Part shown: positions 1 to 8,553 of the stretch, piece by piece
Layout: each line of letters starts with the position of its first letter
Position numbering within the stretch: position 1 is the first letter of the stretch
Source of the DNA: Thiotrichaceae bacterium
GTDB taxonomy: Bacteria > Pseudomonadota > Gammaproteobacteria > Thiotrichales > Thiotrichaceae
Length of the DNA stretch: 64,000 bases
Direction: 5' to 3'
NCBI GenBank assembly: GCA_026989335.1
Contig: JALSJN010000018.1
Span: 23,197 to 87,196, forward strand
Notes under the pieces: generated by a model
Told to the model about the DNA's origin: nothing
What the model saw: the letters and a program-made list of their open reading frames with translations, nothing else
Databases searched by the model: none
Program-made: the position numbers and the translations under genes

Positions 1-1
1 A

Positions 2-442
2 CTCCCTAAAATTCTCGTAACCGTTTGTTTATCCATTCCCTTCATGGCTTCTGCGGGTGAAATTGTAAAAAAAGCCAGTGCTCATAGCGTGAAAGAAACG
101 ATGGATAAGTTTGAAGCATTAGTTAAATCAAAAGGCATGGATGTATTTGCACGCGTTAATCATCAAAAAAATGCACAGGGTGCTGACTTAAAAATGAATG
201 AATCCGAAGTCCTTATTTTTGGAAACCCTAAAGGTGGAACGGTACTCATGAATCAAGATATTGCTGTTTCGCTTGATTTACCATTACGCGTTGCTGTTTA
301 TAAAGATAAAGAGGGTAAAGTTTGGCTAAGTTACCATAGCCCTCAATCATTAAAAGAAAGCTACAACGTTAAAGGTGCAGCTAAAGTTATGGATAAAGTT
401 GAAGGTGCTTTGGATAAGTTAAGTAATATTGTTATAAAATAA
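2..442 (+). CDS. DUF302 family protein, exported (5' end outside window)
   Basis: DUF302 proteins are small alpha/beta proteins of uncertain function. The ORF track starts at the ATG at 44, but the frame is open back to base 2 and encodes a hydrophobic stretch (LPKILVTVCLSIPFMASAG). That looks like the end of a signal peptide, so the real start lies upstream of the window and the mature protein begins near AGEIVKK. The body has the DUF302 pattern: a helix that opens the domain, the segment LIFGNPKGGT, and DLPLRVAVYKD followed by a short strand. Its stop codon abuts the ATG of the S4 gene, so the two are probably cotranscribed. A second, apparently cytoplasmic DUF302 gene lies at 10.5 kb. Family confidence is good; function unknown. 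Confidence 0.75.
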   Translation, partial: LPKILVTVCLSIPFMASAGEIVKKASAHSVKETMDKFEALVKSKGMDVFARVNHQKNAQGADLKMNESEVLIFGNPKGGTVLMNQDIAVSLDLPLRVAVYKDKEGKVWLSYHSPQSLKESYNVKGAAKVMDKVEGALDKLSNIVIK

Positions 443-655
443 ATGACCATTATTGAGATTACACAAGAGCCTGTTGAGCTTTTTAAGTTACTGAAATTTG
501 AAAGTATTTTATCCAGTGGTGGTGAAGCAAAGCATGTAATTTCAGAAGGCTACGTGTTGGTGAATGATCAGGTTGAAACACGTAAGCGTAAAAAAATAAG
601 TTCAGGGGATACTATTGAGTTTAATGGTGAAAAGTATACGGTTCGTTTAGTTTAG
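443..655 (+). CDS. Small S4-domain RNA-binding protein (YbcJ-like)
   Basis: This 70-residue protein is essentially one S4 RNA-binding fold. The diagnostic segment is GGEAKHVISEGYVLVNDQVETR, with the alternating basic cluster RKRKK and the final strand GDTIEFNGEKYTV. E. coli YbcJ and related proteins have the same size and layout and are thought to bind structured RNA, possibly in ribosome-related steps; the precise target is not established. The ATG follows the TAA of the DUF302 gene with no gap, and no good Shine-Dalgarno is visible, which suggests translational coupling. It ends 12 bases from the convergent RIO kinase gene. Confidence 0.8.
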   Translation: MTIIEITQEPVELFKLLKFESILSSGGEAKHVISEGYVLVNDQVETRKRKKISSGDTIEFNGEKYTVRLV

Positions 656-671
656 CCTTGTTGAAGGCTAA
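652..671. terminator. Possible short bidirectional terminator hairpin
   Basis: TTAGCCTT at 652-659 pairs perfectly with AAGGCTAA at 664-671 around a GTTG loop, exactly where the S4 gene and the RIO kinase gene converge. It overlaps the last codons of both. There is no T-run worth the name on either strand, so intrinsic termination is only a guess. Confidence 0.3.
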
Positions 672-1519
672 GCCTCGCTCTCCTTTAAGCGCTCCAGTCG
701 TGCTTGTTCCTCATCATAGGCGGCTTTAATCTGCACCATAATATCATCAACATCGGCAGCTTCAGTGTCTTCTTCAAATTCACCTGTTAAAATCGTATCG
801 GGTTTTAACTCACCATCTTCGTACAACTTCCAAATTTCTTTGCCGAATTTGCTATCTTTTAAGTAAGGGTCAAATTGTGAAAAATAATTCACCATATTTT
901 GTACATCACGCTCTAACATGGCTTGGGCATTATTGTTGGCTGATGCATTTACAGCCTGCGGTAGATCAATAATGACGGGGCCGTATTCGTCGAGTAGCAC
1001 ATTAAATTCAGATAAATCACCGTGTATCATGCCGGTGCACAGCATTCTTACGACATCTTGCATAATAATGGCAAAGTTACGAATGGCCTCTTCCTCTGTC
1101 ATGGTGACATCACCCAAACGCGGTGCAACATCGCCATTTTCATCAGTAATGAGCTCCATCAGCAATACGCCATCAAAGCAGCCGTAGGGTTCAGGGACAC
1201 GCACATCAGCTTCCGCTAGTTGATAAAGCGCATCAACTTCGGCATTTTGCCAAATTTTCTCTTGTTCTTTCTTGCCAAATTTAGAGCCTTTCTCCATGGC
1301 ACGAGCACGCCGTGAGTTGCGCACTTTTCGTCCTTCGGTATATTGTGCCGCCTTTTTAAAACTGCGTTGTGCAGCTTCTTTATAAACCTTGGCACAACGA
1401 ATTTCATGGCCACAACGTACCACGAAAATATCAGCTTCTTTGCCGCTCATGAGCCGACTGAGTACCTCATTAACTAAGCCGTCTTCGACCAGCGGAAGTA
1501 TCCGTTTTGGGATTTTCAA
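668..1519 (-). CDS. RIO-family serine/threonine protein kinase
   Basis: RIO kinases are atypical protein kinases that lack the substrate-binding lobe of ordinary eukaryotic-type kinases; bacterial members are widespread in Gammaproteobacteria and poorly characterised. The 283-residue product shows a RIO1-type order: a Gly-poor nucleotide loop near SGKEADIF (25-32), the ATP-binding lysine in CAKVYK (about 44), the basic segment RKVRNSRRARAME (64-76), the catalytic loop HGDLSEFNV (166-174) and the metal-binding IIDLPQ (183-188). The C-terminal 60 residues are acidic and may be flexible. The ATG start has a run of purines upstream. It stands alone on the minus strand, convergent with the S4 gene. 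Substrate unknown. Confidence 0.88.
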   Translation of the reverse strand: MKIPKRILPLVEDGLVNEVLSRLMSGKEADIFVVRCGHEIRCAKVYKEAAQRSFKKAAQYTEGRKVRNSRRARAMEKGSKFGKKEQEKIWQNAEVDALYQLAEADVRVPEPYGCFDGVLLMELITDENGDVAPRLGDVTMTEEEAIRNFAIIMQDVVRMLCTGMIHGDLSEFNVLLDEYGPVIIDLPQAVNASANNNAQAMLERDVQNMVNYFSQFDPYLKDSKFGKEIWKLYEDGELKPDTILTGEFEEDTEAADVDDIMVQIKAAYDEEQARLERLKESEA

Positions 1520-1624
1520 TGGGACCCCTTAAAATTATTGAATAACAACTTGAAGATAAAGGATTCGTGCAAAAAAAACAATTAAACGCTAAAATATCTT
1601 TTTTCTATTCCATGGTAGCGGTGT

Positions 1625-1957
1625 ATGTCACAAGATCAAAGAAATCTAGAGTTCCGTCAAATTGCCGATAAATTTATCGACCTCGCGAATAACGAAAGTG
1701 AAGGGCAAGACAGTGCACGAATTGGTTCATCAATGATTTATGCTTGCGCGCGTTTCTCATCCTTTGTTGTGGCATCACACTCAAAAGATCGTGCACAGTT
1801 TGAAACTGAAATTGATGGAGCGGTCGAGTTTTTTAGCAATGAATTTAAGCGTATGTTAATTGATAATATGAATGAATATAAAGCGGTCTTTACAGAAGAA
1901 GCGCCGCGCTATGATCACTTAGTTAAAAAAGATGGGACAATTCCCAAAAAGTCCTAA
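1625..1957 (+). CDS. DUF3144 family protein
   Basis: A 110-residue soluble protein matching the DUF3144 pattern: an N-terminal FRQIADKFIDLANNE segment, a central SSMIYACARFSSFVVAS helix, and a C-terminal helix with EFKRMLIDNMNEY ending in a charged tail (YDHLVKKDGT). No signal peptide or membrane segment. Function is not known for the family. Its stop codon overlaps the stop of the convergent flavoprotein gene by four bases, so no terminator fits between them. The upstream 105 bases separate it from the divergent RIO kinase gene and hold a poly-A stretch. Confidence 0.7.
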   Translation: MSQDQRNLEFRQIADKFIDLANNESEGQDSARIGSSMIYACARFSSFVVASHSKDRAQFETEIDGAVEFFSNEFKRMLIDNMNEYKAVFTEEAPRYDHLVKKDGTIPKKS

Positions 1958-3171
1958 GCAACTTGCCCAGCACACCAGCCAGATGCCCATGCCCATTGGA
2001 AGTTAAACCCACCTAGGTGACCAGTGACATCAACGCCTTCGCCAATAAAGTAGAGTCCTTTAGCTTTTTTGGTTTCAAAGGTTTTTGATGATAATTCATC
2101 CGTATTAACGCCACCGAGGCAAACTTCAGCCGTACGCAGTCCTTCGGTATTATCAGGGGTGATTTCCCATGCTTTTAATTGCTGTGAAATCGTTTCTAGC
2201 TCTTGATCGTTATAGCTTTTCATGGGCTTGCTGTGCCCTGTATTTTGAAGCGGACTTTGCGGGTTAGTACCTTCTTGATTGCATAATTTATGCGCCAAAC
2301 GTTTTGCTAATTTATACGCAAGTACTGTTTTTAATTCTGCATTGGGGTGTTGTTGCTGTTGCGTGATCAACCATGCGTAAATATTTTCATCGGGAAATAA
2401 GTTAAAGGTTATAGCCTCGCCTTGTTGCCAGTAGGAGGAGGCCTGCAAAACGGCCGGGCCACTAATGCCACGATGGGTGAATAAGATATTTTCTTTAAAA
2501 CAATCACCGCTTTGGGTGCAAACCTCGACGAAAACAGAGATACCGGATAAGTCTTTATAAAATGAATCAAGTGCTTGTTGCGTAAACGTAAATGGAACTA
2601 AGCCTGCTTTAAAAGGGATTGTGTTGAGTGAAAACTGTTGTGCAATAGCCATCACAAAATCAGTAGCTCCCATAGCGGGGATTGATGGGCCACCAGTGGC
2701 GATAACAAGGCTGGTAGATTGGTAGCTATGTTGTTGCGTTGTAACGGTAAAGTGGTCGCCTTCTTTTGCAATTGATTCTATGGATTGTGTTAGTGCTATT
2801 TCAACACCGGCTGATTGGCACTCATTTAATAAAATATTGACAATCGCGCCTGCTTTTTGATCACAAAATAACTGCCCTAACGTCTTTTCTGTCCAACTCA
2901 GCCCATGTTTTTCAACTAAAGCAATAAAATCCCATGGTGTATAGCGCGATAAAGCAGATTTACAAAAATGTGGATTCTCTGAAAGATAATCAACAGGGCT
3001 GGTGTACATGTTTGTAAAATTACAGCGACCCCCTCCTGAGATAAGAATTTTCTTACCAACCTTATCGGCCTTATCTAAAAGTAGGGTTTTTCTGCCGCGT
3101 TTACCTGCTTCGATGGCGCACATAAGGCCTGCAGCACCAGCACCGATAATAATCACATCAAGATTTTTCAT
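1954..3171 (-). CDS. BaiN/YhiN (HI0933) family FAD-dependent oxidoreductase
   Basis: Predicted flavoprotein of the HI0933/YhiN family. Some members (BaiN) are proposed to reduce steroid substrates, but most have no proven reaction. I place the start at the internal ATG giving MKNLDVIIIG, because the Rossmann motif GAGAAGLMCAIEAG then begins at residue 10 as usual; the track's longer start adds 36 unlikely residues and runs over the divergent cysE start. The second family signature is SGGGRCNFTN (about 48-57), and the C-terminus has the expected FAD-binding segment GEGVDVTGHLGGFN. The resulting 405 residues equal the normal family length. Divergent from cysE with 46 bases between. Confidence 0.87.
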   Translation of the reverse strand: MKNLDVIIIGAGAAGLMCAIEAGKRGRKTLLLDKADKVGKKILISGGGRCNFTNMYTSPVDYLSENPHFCKSALSRYTPWDFIALVEKHGLSWTEKTLGQLFCDQKAGAIVNILLNECQSAGVEIALTQSIESIAKEGDHFTVTTQQHSYQSTSLVIATGGPSIPAMGATDFVMAIAQQFSLNTIPFKAGLVPFTFTQQALDSFYKDLSGISVFVEVCTQSGDCFKENILFTHRGISGPAVLQASSYWQQGEAITFNLFPDENIYAWLITQQQQHPNAELKTVLAYKLAKRLAHKLCNQEGTNPQSPLQNTGHSKPMKSYNDQELETISQQLKAWEITPDNTEGLRTAEVCLGGVNTDELSSKTFETKKAKGLYFIGEGVDVTGHLGGFNFQWAWASGWCAGQVA

Positions 3172-3217
3172 TTTGCTATTATAAAGGCATTGTAAAATAT
3201 TAAGTGACCGTTTTTGT

Positions 3218-3988
3218 ATGTTAAACCGAATTAAAGAAGACATTTCCTGCGTATTTGATCGTGACCCTGCAGCGCGCAATACCTTTGAGGTGATTACGAC
3301 TTACCCTGGGGTCCATGCCATCATTATGCATCGCTTTAGTCATGCTTTATCAAAAAAGGGCTTTAAGTGGTTGGCGCGGGTTTTGTCCAATGTGGCACGT
3401 TTATTTACGGGGATAGAAATTCATCCCGGCGCTGTAATCGGGCGGCGCTTTTTTATTGATCACGGCATGGGTATTGTGATTGGTGAAACTGCTGAAATTG
3501 GTGATGATTGTTCTTTGTATCATGGTGTGACGTTAGGTGGAACGAGTTGGAATCCGGGCAAACGTCACCCGACCTTAGGGAATAACGTGGTGGTTGGGGC
3601 AGGGGCTAAAATACTTGGCCCAATTATGATTAATGATGGTGCGCGTGTTGGCTCGAATGCGGTGGTGGTAAAAGAAGTGCCAAAAAATACCACGGTGGTC
3701 GGTGTACCAGCTAGAGAAGTTGTGCTTTCTGATGTCACTCAGAAAAACCGCGAAGAGATCGCTCATAAAATGGGTTTTGATGCTTATGGTGCGACCCAGG
3801 ATATGACAGACCCTGTAGCGAAAACGGTTAATAGAATGTTAGATCATATCCATAAAATGGATGAGCGTATGGATAAAATGTGTCTGCAGATGCGGCACTT
3901 AGGTGGTGAGTTTGATTTTGAGCCACTTCCTGGGCTTAAGGATGCTGAGTTGTCTGAATGTAACCCGGAGAGTGATAAGAAAAGCTAG
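3218..3988 (+). CDS. cysE: Serine O-acetyltransferase
   Basis: CysE transfers acetyl from acetyl-CoA to L-serine, giving O-acetylserine for cysteine synthesis. The 256-residue protein has the N-terminal helical domain (1-65) followed by left-handed beta-helix hexapeptide repeats, with the signature [18 protein letters not shown] (80-97) containing the catalytic Asp-His pair and [21 protein letters not shown] (101-121). After the family's usual end near GVPAREV there is an extra tail of about 85 residues with repeated Met-Asp-Lys stretches, as in many gammaproteobacterial SATs of the short (EpsC-like) class. No iscR or cysK neighbour is present, so it appears to be a single-gene unit. Confidence 0.93.
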   Translation: MLNRIKEDISCVFDRDPAARNTFEVITTYPGVHAIIMHRFSHALSKKGFKWLARVLSNVARLFTGIEIHPGAVIGRRFFIDHGMGIVIGETAEIGDDCSLYHGVTLGGTSWNPGKRHPTLGNNVVVGAGAKILGPIMINDGARVGSNAVVVKEVPKNTTVVGVPAREVVLSDVTQKNREEIAHKMGFDAYGATQDMTDPVAKTVNRMLDHIHKMDERMDKMCLQMRHLGGEFDFEPLPGLKDAELSECNPESDKKS

Positions 3989-4007
3989 CTATGCAAGTGA
4001 AATAATT

Positions 4008-4550
4008 CTATGAAAGATTTTTTAGTAACTTTTCAAGTGATTCTGCCTCCATTCTTTGTAAATATCCAATATTTCTTTGAGGAATTAACTCGGGGTTAGG
4101 GTAACTCGCAAGTGCTTTTTCTAGGCTTGATTCTCGTAATAAATGTAACATAGGGTAGGGTGAGCGATTGCTGTAATTACTGGCATCATCTTTATCGACA
4201 CCCTCGAAATAGTAATCAGGGTGAAAGCTGGCAAGTTGATAAAGTCCTTCGTAGCCTTGTTTAGATAAAAGCTGGTTTGCTAATTCTAGAAAATCTAAAT
4301 ACGTCTCAAACTGGCTGAGTCCAACAGGGTAGATGAGTAACGTTGTTTCGATCGAATCATCATTATCCAACTCGCTACAAGCTTGAATAACTGCATAGAG
4401 CTGGCTTTCTATTTTGTTATTGTTGACTACGTCAAAATGGATGCTTTCTTTATCATACTCACGTTTAGCAAAAGGGCAAATATTATGCTTGATAACAAAC
4501 TCTTTTACCCAGAGTTTGCTTTGTTTGATGATATTGTCATTTTTACTCAT
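4008..4550 (-). CDS. DUF1415 family protein
   Basis: The 180-residue protein has the layout of DUF1415: WVKEFVIKHNICPFAKREYD near the N-terminus (13-32), a central TTLLIYPVGLSQFETYLDFL segment, QLASFHPDYYFEG, the SPYPMLHLLRESS block and a final IPQRNIGYLQRM. The conserved Cys (ICPFAK) and His residues suggest a catalytic or metal site, but no function has been established. It is convergent with cysE (19 bases apart) and lies 49 bases downstream of the start region of nothing else, the next gene on its strand being the secreted GH-like gene upstream. Confidence 0.8.
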   Translation of the reverse strand: MSKNDNIIKQSKLWVKEFVIKHNICPFAKREYDKESIHFDVVNNNKIESQLYAVIQACSELDNDDSIETTLLIYPVGLSQFETYLDFLELANQLLSKQGYEGLYQLASFHPDYYFEGVDKDDASNYSNRSPYPMLHLLRESSLEKALASYPNPELIPQRNIGYLQRMEAESLEKLLKNLS

Positions 4551-4599
4551 GCGGCACAGTATACGTCAGCCGCAATTTTATCTAAAATGCTTAAACCAT

Positions 4600-6408
4600 T
4601 TACTTTTTATCGTTAAAAACACGAGCCACAACACTGCCGCGCTTGATAGGTTTACGTGTTGCTGGTTTGATAGAAACAACCTTAGGTATTACTGGTTTAA
4701 AACGGCGTGCCATTTCATGTGAGCCTGGGTTATATGACGGTTTGCTTTTACGTGCGATAGGGCGTGTAGTGGCACAGCCATTCCACCAACAACGGTTCTT
4801 TTTCTGAAAGTACATTAAGCCACGATACTTTGGTGCATCGTTCGGGTGTTGAGCAATATGTTCTTTGATACCCCAACTTCCAATCCAGTTGTATTCACGT
4901 GGTGCTGAAAAGGCTACAAATAACTTGCCGCCGGCATCTTTCCAGCCCTTTAAAAAGTCATAGTACAGTTTTGCCATGCGCTGATCTTTATTTGCCGCAA
5001 TCAAAAATTCATTGCCCGCCTCGGTATTAGTATGCGTTCCGTAGGCAACTAAATGCTGCCCACCTTCATAGGCGACTAGATCCACGCCATACCGCGCCAC
5101 AATTTTGGCTTGGGTACGAACAATATTCATGGTTCTGGGAATAGAGTACTTGTTACGCGGTGAAGTTAAAAGCTTGAAGACTTCATTCACGCTTTTAACA
5201 TTTTTAACAGCTTGTTGCGATGCATGAAAGTAGGGCGCAATGGCTAATGCATCGACATGTCGAAAGGCATCTTGAAAACCTAGTAACATATGTGTCATGG
5301 ATACATTAGTTGTCATGCCGCCCATTACACGAACCAAGCGGCTAGTATTTCCAAAGACTTTTTCCCATATTTTAAATATTTCCACAGAGCGTTTGGAGTA
5401 ATATTTTAAACCCGCGTAGGTGCGGTTAGCGTCTAGCACTAAATATACGCCTCTCTCTTGAATGTAATGGGCTTGTGAGAAAATACCGTTCCATGCTTCA
5501 TTAGTGTATTCGATATAACTTTTAAGGCTGGGTTTTAAATGGCGTTTTACCATGCTGGCAGTTTGTTTTACAAAGTTATCATCAGCGCGATGGGGTAAGT
5601 TAATCCAAGGGTCAGCATCTAATTTGTTTGCCAATGAAATCATAATTTCAAGGGGTATTCCGCGTATTCCTTCTTTTCCTCCCCATGTGGCATCGGCGAG
5701 CTGTGGGCGATCTTCCCACTTTGTAAGGTTATTGCGGGTGATGCCTGACATATTCATAAAACGAATCACTCGAAAAATTTTCATGAATTCTAAATAGTCA
5801 GGATTAAAGACGAGGCGTTGATAATGTCCCACAAAGGATTGAAACGGTTTGCCCGCGCAATCTTTTGCAGCAGCGACACGCTTCATTGGTTTATTTTTAC
5901 AGATGCCGCCAGGCATGATGATGCGAATATCACGGATATAATTATTTTTATTGGTTTCAGTAATCGTTAATGTGCCAGTAATACGGTTCTTAACAGGGCG
6001 AAAACGAATTAAATCACGCCCCGGGTAATGACGAAGCAATTGAATGTTTCCACCATAACGAATACGACCTTGCCCATGATACATCACCGAGTAAACACCC
6101 TTAGGGATGCTCTCAGCTTGGATGTTGTTTAAAAAACGGGTACCCGCTTGTGCATCTTTAATAAGCTCAGAAGGCCAGCCATTTTTATCATAAACCACTT
6201 TACCTTTGGTAAGCCAAGGGCGAGATTCATTAAAAGCAGATGCTAGTCGAAATAAATCAATGAAAGGTACGCTGGCGTTAATATCCATGGCTTCGTTGGT
6301 ATTAATGCCAAGTGGGGATAGGCGATTTTCAATGGCGTGGGTGCTGGTTGTTGTAAGTGTAGCAAAGCTAATTAATAGCAATGCGCACAAGTTAATGAAT
6401 AACTTCAT
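4600..6408 (-). CDS. Secreted clan GH-A-like (glycoside hydrolase-fold) protein
   Basis: The 602-residue product starts with a clear signal peptide (MKLFINLCALLLISFATLTTTSTHA), cut near residue 25. Residues 28-200 form a beta-rich N-terminal part; 200-530 look like a TIM barrel. Two features resemble clan GH-A retaining hydrolases: an Asn-Glu pair in EYTNEAWN (E304, candidate acid/base) and a later Glu at a strand end in VAYEGGQHL (E448, candidate nucleophile). WINLPHRADD (268-277) precedes the first. Similar proteins are often annotated loosely as cellulose-binding. The C-terminus carries a Cys-rich WWNGC motif and a basic Arg/Lys tail. Substrate unknown. It is a single-gene unit; I saw no polysaccharide-synthesis partner beside it. 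Confidence 0.6.
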   Translation of the reverse strand: MKLFINLCALLLISFATLTTTSTHAIENRLSPLGINTNEAMDINASVPFIDLFRLASAFNESRPWLTKGKVVYDKNGWPSELIKDAQAGTRFLNNIQAESIPKGVYSVMYHGQGRIRYGGNIQLLRHYPGRDLIRFRPVKNRITGTLTITETNKNNYIRDIRIIMPGGICKNKPMKRVAAAKDCAGKPFQSFVGHYQRLVFNPDYLEFMKIFRVIRFMNMSGITRNNLTKWEDRPQLADATWGGKEGIRGIPLEIMISLANKLDADPWINLPHRADDNFVKQTASMVKRHLKPSLKSYIEYTNEAWNGIFSQAHYIQERGVYLVLDANRTYAGLKYYSKRSVEIFKIWEKVFGNTSRLVRVMGGMTTNVSMTHMLLGFQDAFRHVDALAIAPYFHASQQAVKNVKSVNEVFKLLTSPRNKYSIPRTMNIVRTQAKIVARYGVDLVAYEGGQHLVAYGTHTNTEAGNEFLIAANKDQRMAKLYYDFLKGWKDAGGKLFVAFSAPREYNWIGSWGIKEHIAQHPNDAPKYRGLMYFQKKNRCWWNGCATTRPIARKSKPSYNPGSHEMARRFKPVIPKVVSIKPATRKPIKRGSVVARVFNDKK

Positions 6409-6511
6409 GGTGGGGCTCGTATTATTTTTATTATTGGCTTAATGCTAACGCTTTGAGCCTTAACCCGTGCTGAATTTTAAGGTTTCATTACTTTGAACGA
6501 GCAAATTATGT

Positions 6512-7540
6512 TTACACCAGCCTCCATTCGCAAAATTCATTAGCACGTAGTGGAATAACGGTTTTATCACCCAAAGCTATCGATTCAGGCACTTGCCATT
6601 TTTCTTTCTTCATTGTGATGGTTTTGGTATTTCGCTCTAGTCCGTAAAAATTAGCTCCATAAAAACTGGCAAAGCCTTCTAACTTATCCAATGCGTTGGC
6701 ATTATCAAAAGCCTCTGTATACAGTTCCATTGCGTGCAGGGCTGTATAAATACCCGCGCAACCACAGGCAGATTCTTTAGCATCTTGTGGGTGTGGCGCG
6801 CTGTCAGTACCCAAAAAGAATTTGGCGCTACCACTGGTGGCTGCGGTGACTAAGGCTTGGCGATGTGTTTCGCGCTTTAGTACCGGTAAACAATAGTGAT
6901 GTGGGCGAATTCCTCCAGTAAAAATATCGTTGCGGTTCATCAATAAATGATGCGCAGTAATAGTGGCGACAATATTTTCAGAGGCTTGGCTGACAAAATC
7001 AACTGCCTGTTGAGTAGTGATGTGTTCAAGTACAACTTTTAGGTGGGGGAATTGCTTAATTAACGGGGTTAAAACGCTATCGATAAACACCTGTTCACGG
7101 TCAAAAATATCAATGCTAGGGTCGGTGACCTCGCCATGAACTAGCAAAGGAATGCCAAGACTTTGCATTGCTTCTAAGGCGGGAGTGATATTTTTTAAAT
7201 CAGTTACACCTTTATCTGAGTTTGTGGTTGCACCAGCGGGATAGAGTTTAAGCGCGTGTATAAATTGGCTTTCGCTGACTTCTTTGATGATTGCTGCATC
7301 TGTTTTATCCGTCAGGTACAGCGTCATTAAAGGTGTAAAACCTGTGCCTTGGCTGGCACTGAGGATTTGGTCTCTATAGTTGCTTGCTTGTGCAACGCTG
7401 GTAATAGGTTCTGCCAAGTTCGGCATTATAATCGCCCGCGCAAATTGCTTTGCAGTATCGGGTACGACGCTTTGTAAGGCTTGCCCATCACGTACATGAA
7501 GGTGTAAATCATCCGGTTGAGTTATTGTGATAGTTTGCAT
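6512..7540 (-). CDS. pyrC: Dihydroorotase
   Basis: Catalyses reversible cyclisation of carbamoyl aspartate to dihydroorotate in pyrimidine synthesis. The 342-residue length and start ([10 protein letters not shown], with the zinc ligands at H13 and H15) match the class II, E. coli-type enzyme. The carboxylated lysine is in [17 protein letters not shown], further metal ligands are in LLVHGE and LEHITT, and the catalytic Asp is in [11 protein letters not shown] start with AAGGA about 8 bases upstream. A perfect 9-bp hairpin lies immediately 5' of that ribosome site (separate entry). No other pyrimidine gene is adjacent. Confidence 0.95.
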   Translation of the reverse strand: MQTITITQPDDLHLHVRDGQALQSVVPDTAKQFARAIIMPNLAEPITSVAQASNYRDQILSASQGTGFTPLMTLYLTDKTDAAIIKEVSESQFIHALKLYPAGATTNSDKGVTDLKNITPALEAMQSLGIPLLVHGEVTDPSIDIFDREQVFIDSVLTPLIKQFPHLKVVLEHITTQQAVDFVSQASENIVATITAHHLLMNRNDIFTGGIRPHHYCLPVLKRETHRQALVTAATSGSAKFFLGTDSAPHPQDAKESACGCAGIYTALHAMELYTEAFDNANALDKLEGFASFYGANFYGLERNTKTITMKKEKWQVPESIALGDKTVIPLRANEFCEWRLV

Positions 7541-7552
7541 GTGTTATATCCT

Positions 7553-7576
7553 TAACTTTAGTGGTATCTAAAGTTA
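7553..7576 (-). promoter_or_regulatory. Leader hairpin just upstream of the pyrC ribosome site
   Basis: TAACTTTAG and CTAAAGTTA form a perfect 9-bp inverted repeat with a 6-base loop. In the pyrC transcript the 3' arm runs straight into AGGATATAACAC-ATG, so the stem abuts or overlaps the Shine-Dalgarno. In enterobacteria pyrC translation is set by a leader hairpin that masks the ribosome site, but the sequence here is not related by eye, and the mechanism is inference. Confidence 0.4.
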
Positions 7577-7753
7577 TTTTAACGCGTAGTGAGTCTGTGA
7601 GATATTTATTTTTAATTTGCTAGTTTGTAGGATTGCTGGCAGTAGTAGACAATTACGTGATGCGTTGGCAGGGTCGATGGCCTGAGAAGTACTCGGCTTA
7701 TAAATAAAGCCTACTAATTTTGATAGTTATCTTATCTTGGAAAAACTTATTGC

Positions 7754-7759
7754 TATACT
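7754..7759 (+). promoter_or_regulatory. Probable -10 element for the CbbY-like phosphatase gene
   Basis: TATACT is followed by the GC-rich discriminator GCGCCGC, and the gene starts about 30 bases downstream. No good -35 lies at the right spacing (TTGGAA is only 11 bases away), so this is a half-site call. The rest of the 250-base gap between pyrC and this gene shows nothing else I can name. Confidence 0.35.
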
Positions 7760-7791
7760 GCGCCGCATATTAATTACTTTAGAGAAAACCT

Positions 7792-8553
7792 ATGAGCCAG
7801 TTAGAAGCACTTATTTTTGATGTCGATGGTACCTTAGCGGATACGGAGAGAGATGGTCATCGTGTGGCGTTTAATCAAGCGTTTGAAGAAGCAGGACTTG
7901 ACTGGGATTGGACGGTCGAACTCTATGGAGAGTTACTTCAAGTTACGGGTGGTAAAGAGCGGATTCGCCTGTATATTGAAAAGTTTCTTAAAGACTATGA
8001 GCTAGATGAAGATATTACTGACTTTGCAGCGCGTTTACATCAGCGTAAGACTCACTTTTATTTAGAGTTATTACAATCTGGGGCGATTCCATTGCGTTCG
8101 GGGGTTGAGCGTTTAATTAATGAGGCACGTGAGGCGGGTTTGCGGTTAGCGATTTCAACGACGACAACGCCTGCTAATGTTGATTACTTATTAAGTGCGA
8201 CCTTGGGTAAGGAGTCTTTGGATTGGTTTGAAGTGATTGCAGCAGGGGATATCGTTCCTGCTAAAAAACCTGCTCCTGATATTTATATCTGGGCGATGCA
8301 GAAAATGGCTATTAAGCCTGAAAACTGTTTGGCATTTGAAGACTCATTGAATGGAGTTAAATCATCGTTAGCTGCAAATTTAAAAACGATTATTACCATA
8401 AACGGTTATACCAAAGATGACGATTTTAGTGGTGCTGAAATTGTCTTAGATCAATATGGTGAGCCAAATGAGTCATTTAAAGTTATTGAAGGTGATGCGG
8501 TAGGTTTTGGTTATGTGAACCTAGATTTCTTAAAAGAGATTCATGCCCGCTAA
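7792..8553 (+). CDS. CbbY-like HAD-superfamily phosphatase
   Basis: HAD phosphatase of subfamily IA with the helical cap typical of the CbbY/beta-phosphoglucomutase group. Visible motifs: DVDGTLADTE (9-18, nucleophile D9 and acid D11), ISTTTTPAN (motif II), KKPAPDIY (motif III lysine) and FEDSLNG (motif IV). Length 253 is normal for CbbY. CbbY in autotrophs removes the inhibitor xylulose-1,5-bisphosphate, but no RuBisCO or Calvin gene lies in this window, so the substrate is open. The 3' end overlaps the TrmB-like gene by 11 bases, suggesting cotranscription and coupled translation. Confidence 0.85.
   Translation: MSQLEALIFDVDGTLADTERDGHRVAFNQAFEEAGLDWDWTVELYGELLQVTGGKERIRLYIEKFLKDYELDEDITDFAARLHQRKTHFYLELLQSGAIPLRSGVERLINEAREAGLRLAISTTTTPANVDYLLSATLGKESLDWFEVIAAGDIVPAKKPAPDIYIWAMQKMAIKPENCLAFEDSLNGVKSSLAANLKTIITINGYTKDDDFSGAEIVLDQYGEPNESFKVIEGDAVGFGYVNLDFLKEIHAR

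Noticed and set aside
1563-1575. GATTCGTGCAAA resembling the MITE end
   Set aside because: Only 12 bases match, no partner end follows, and the context is an A-run; chance is likely.
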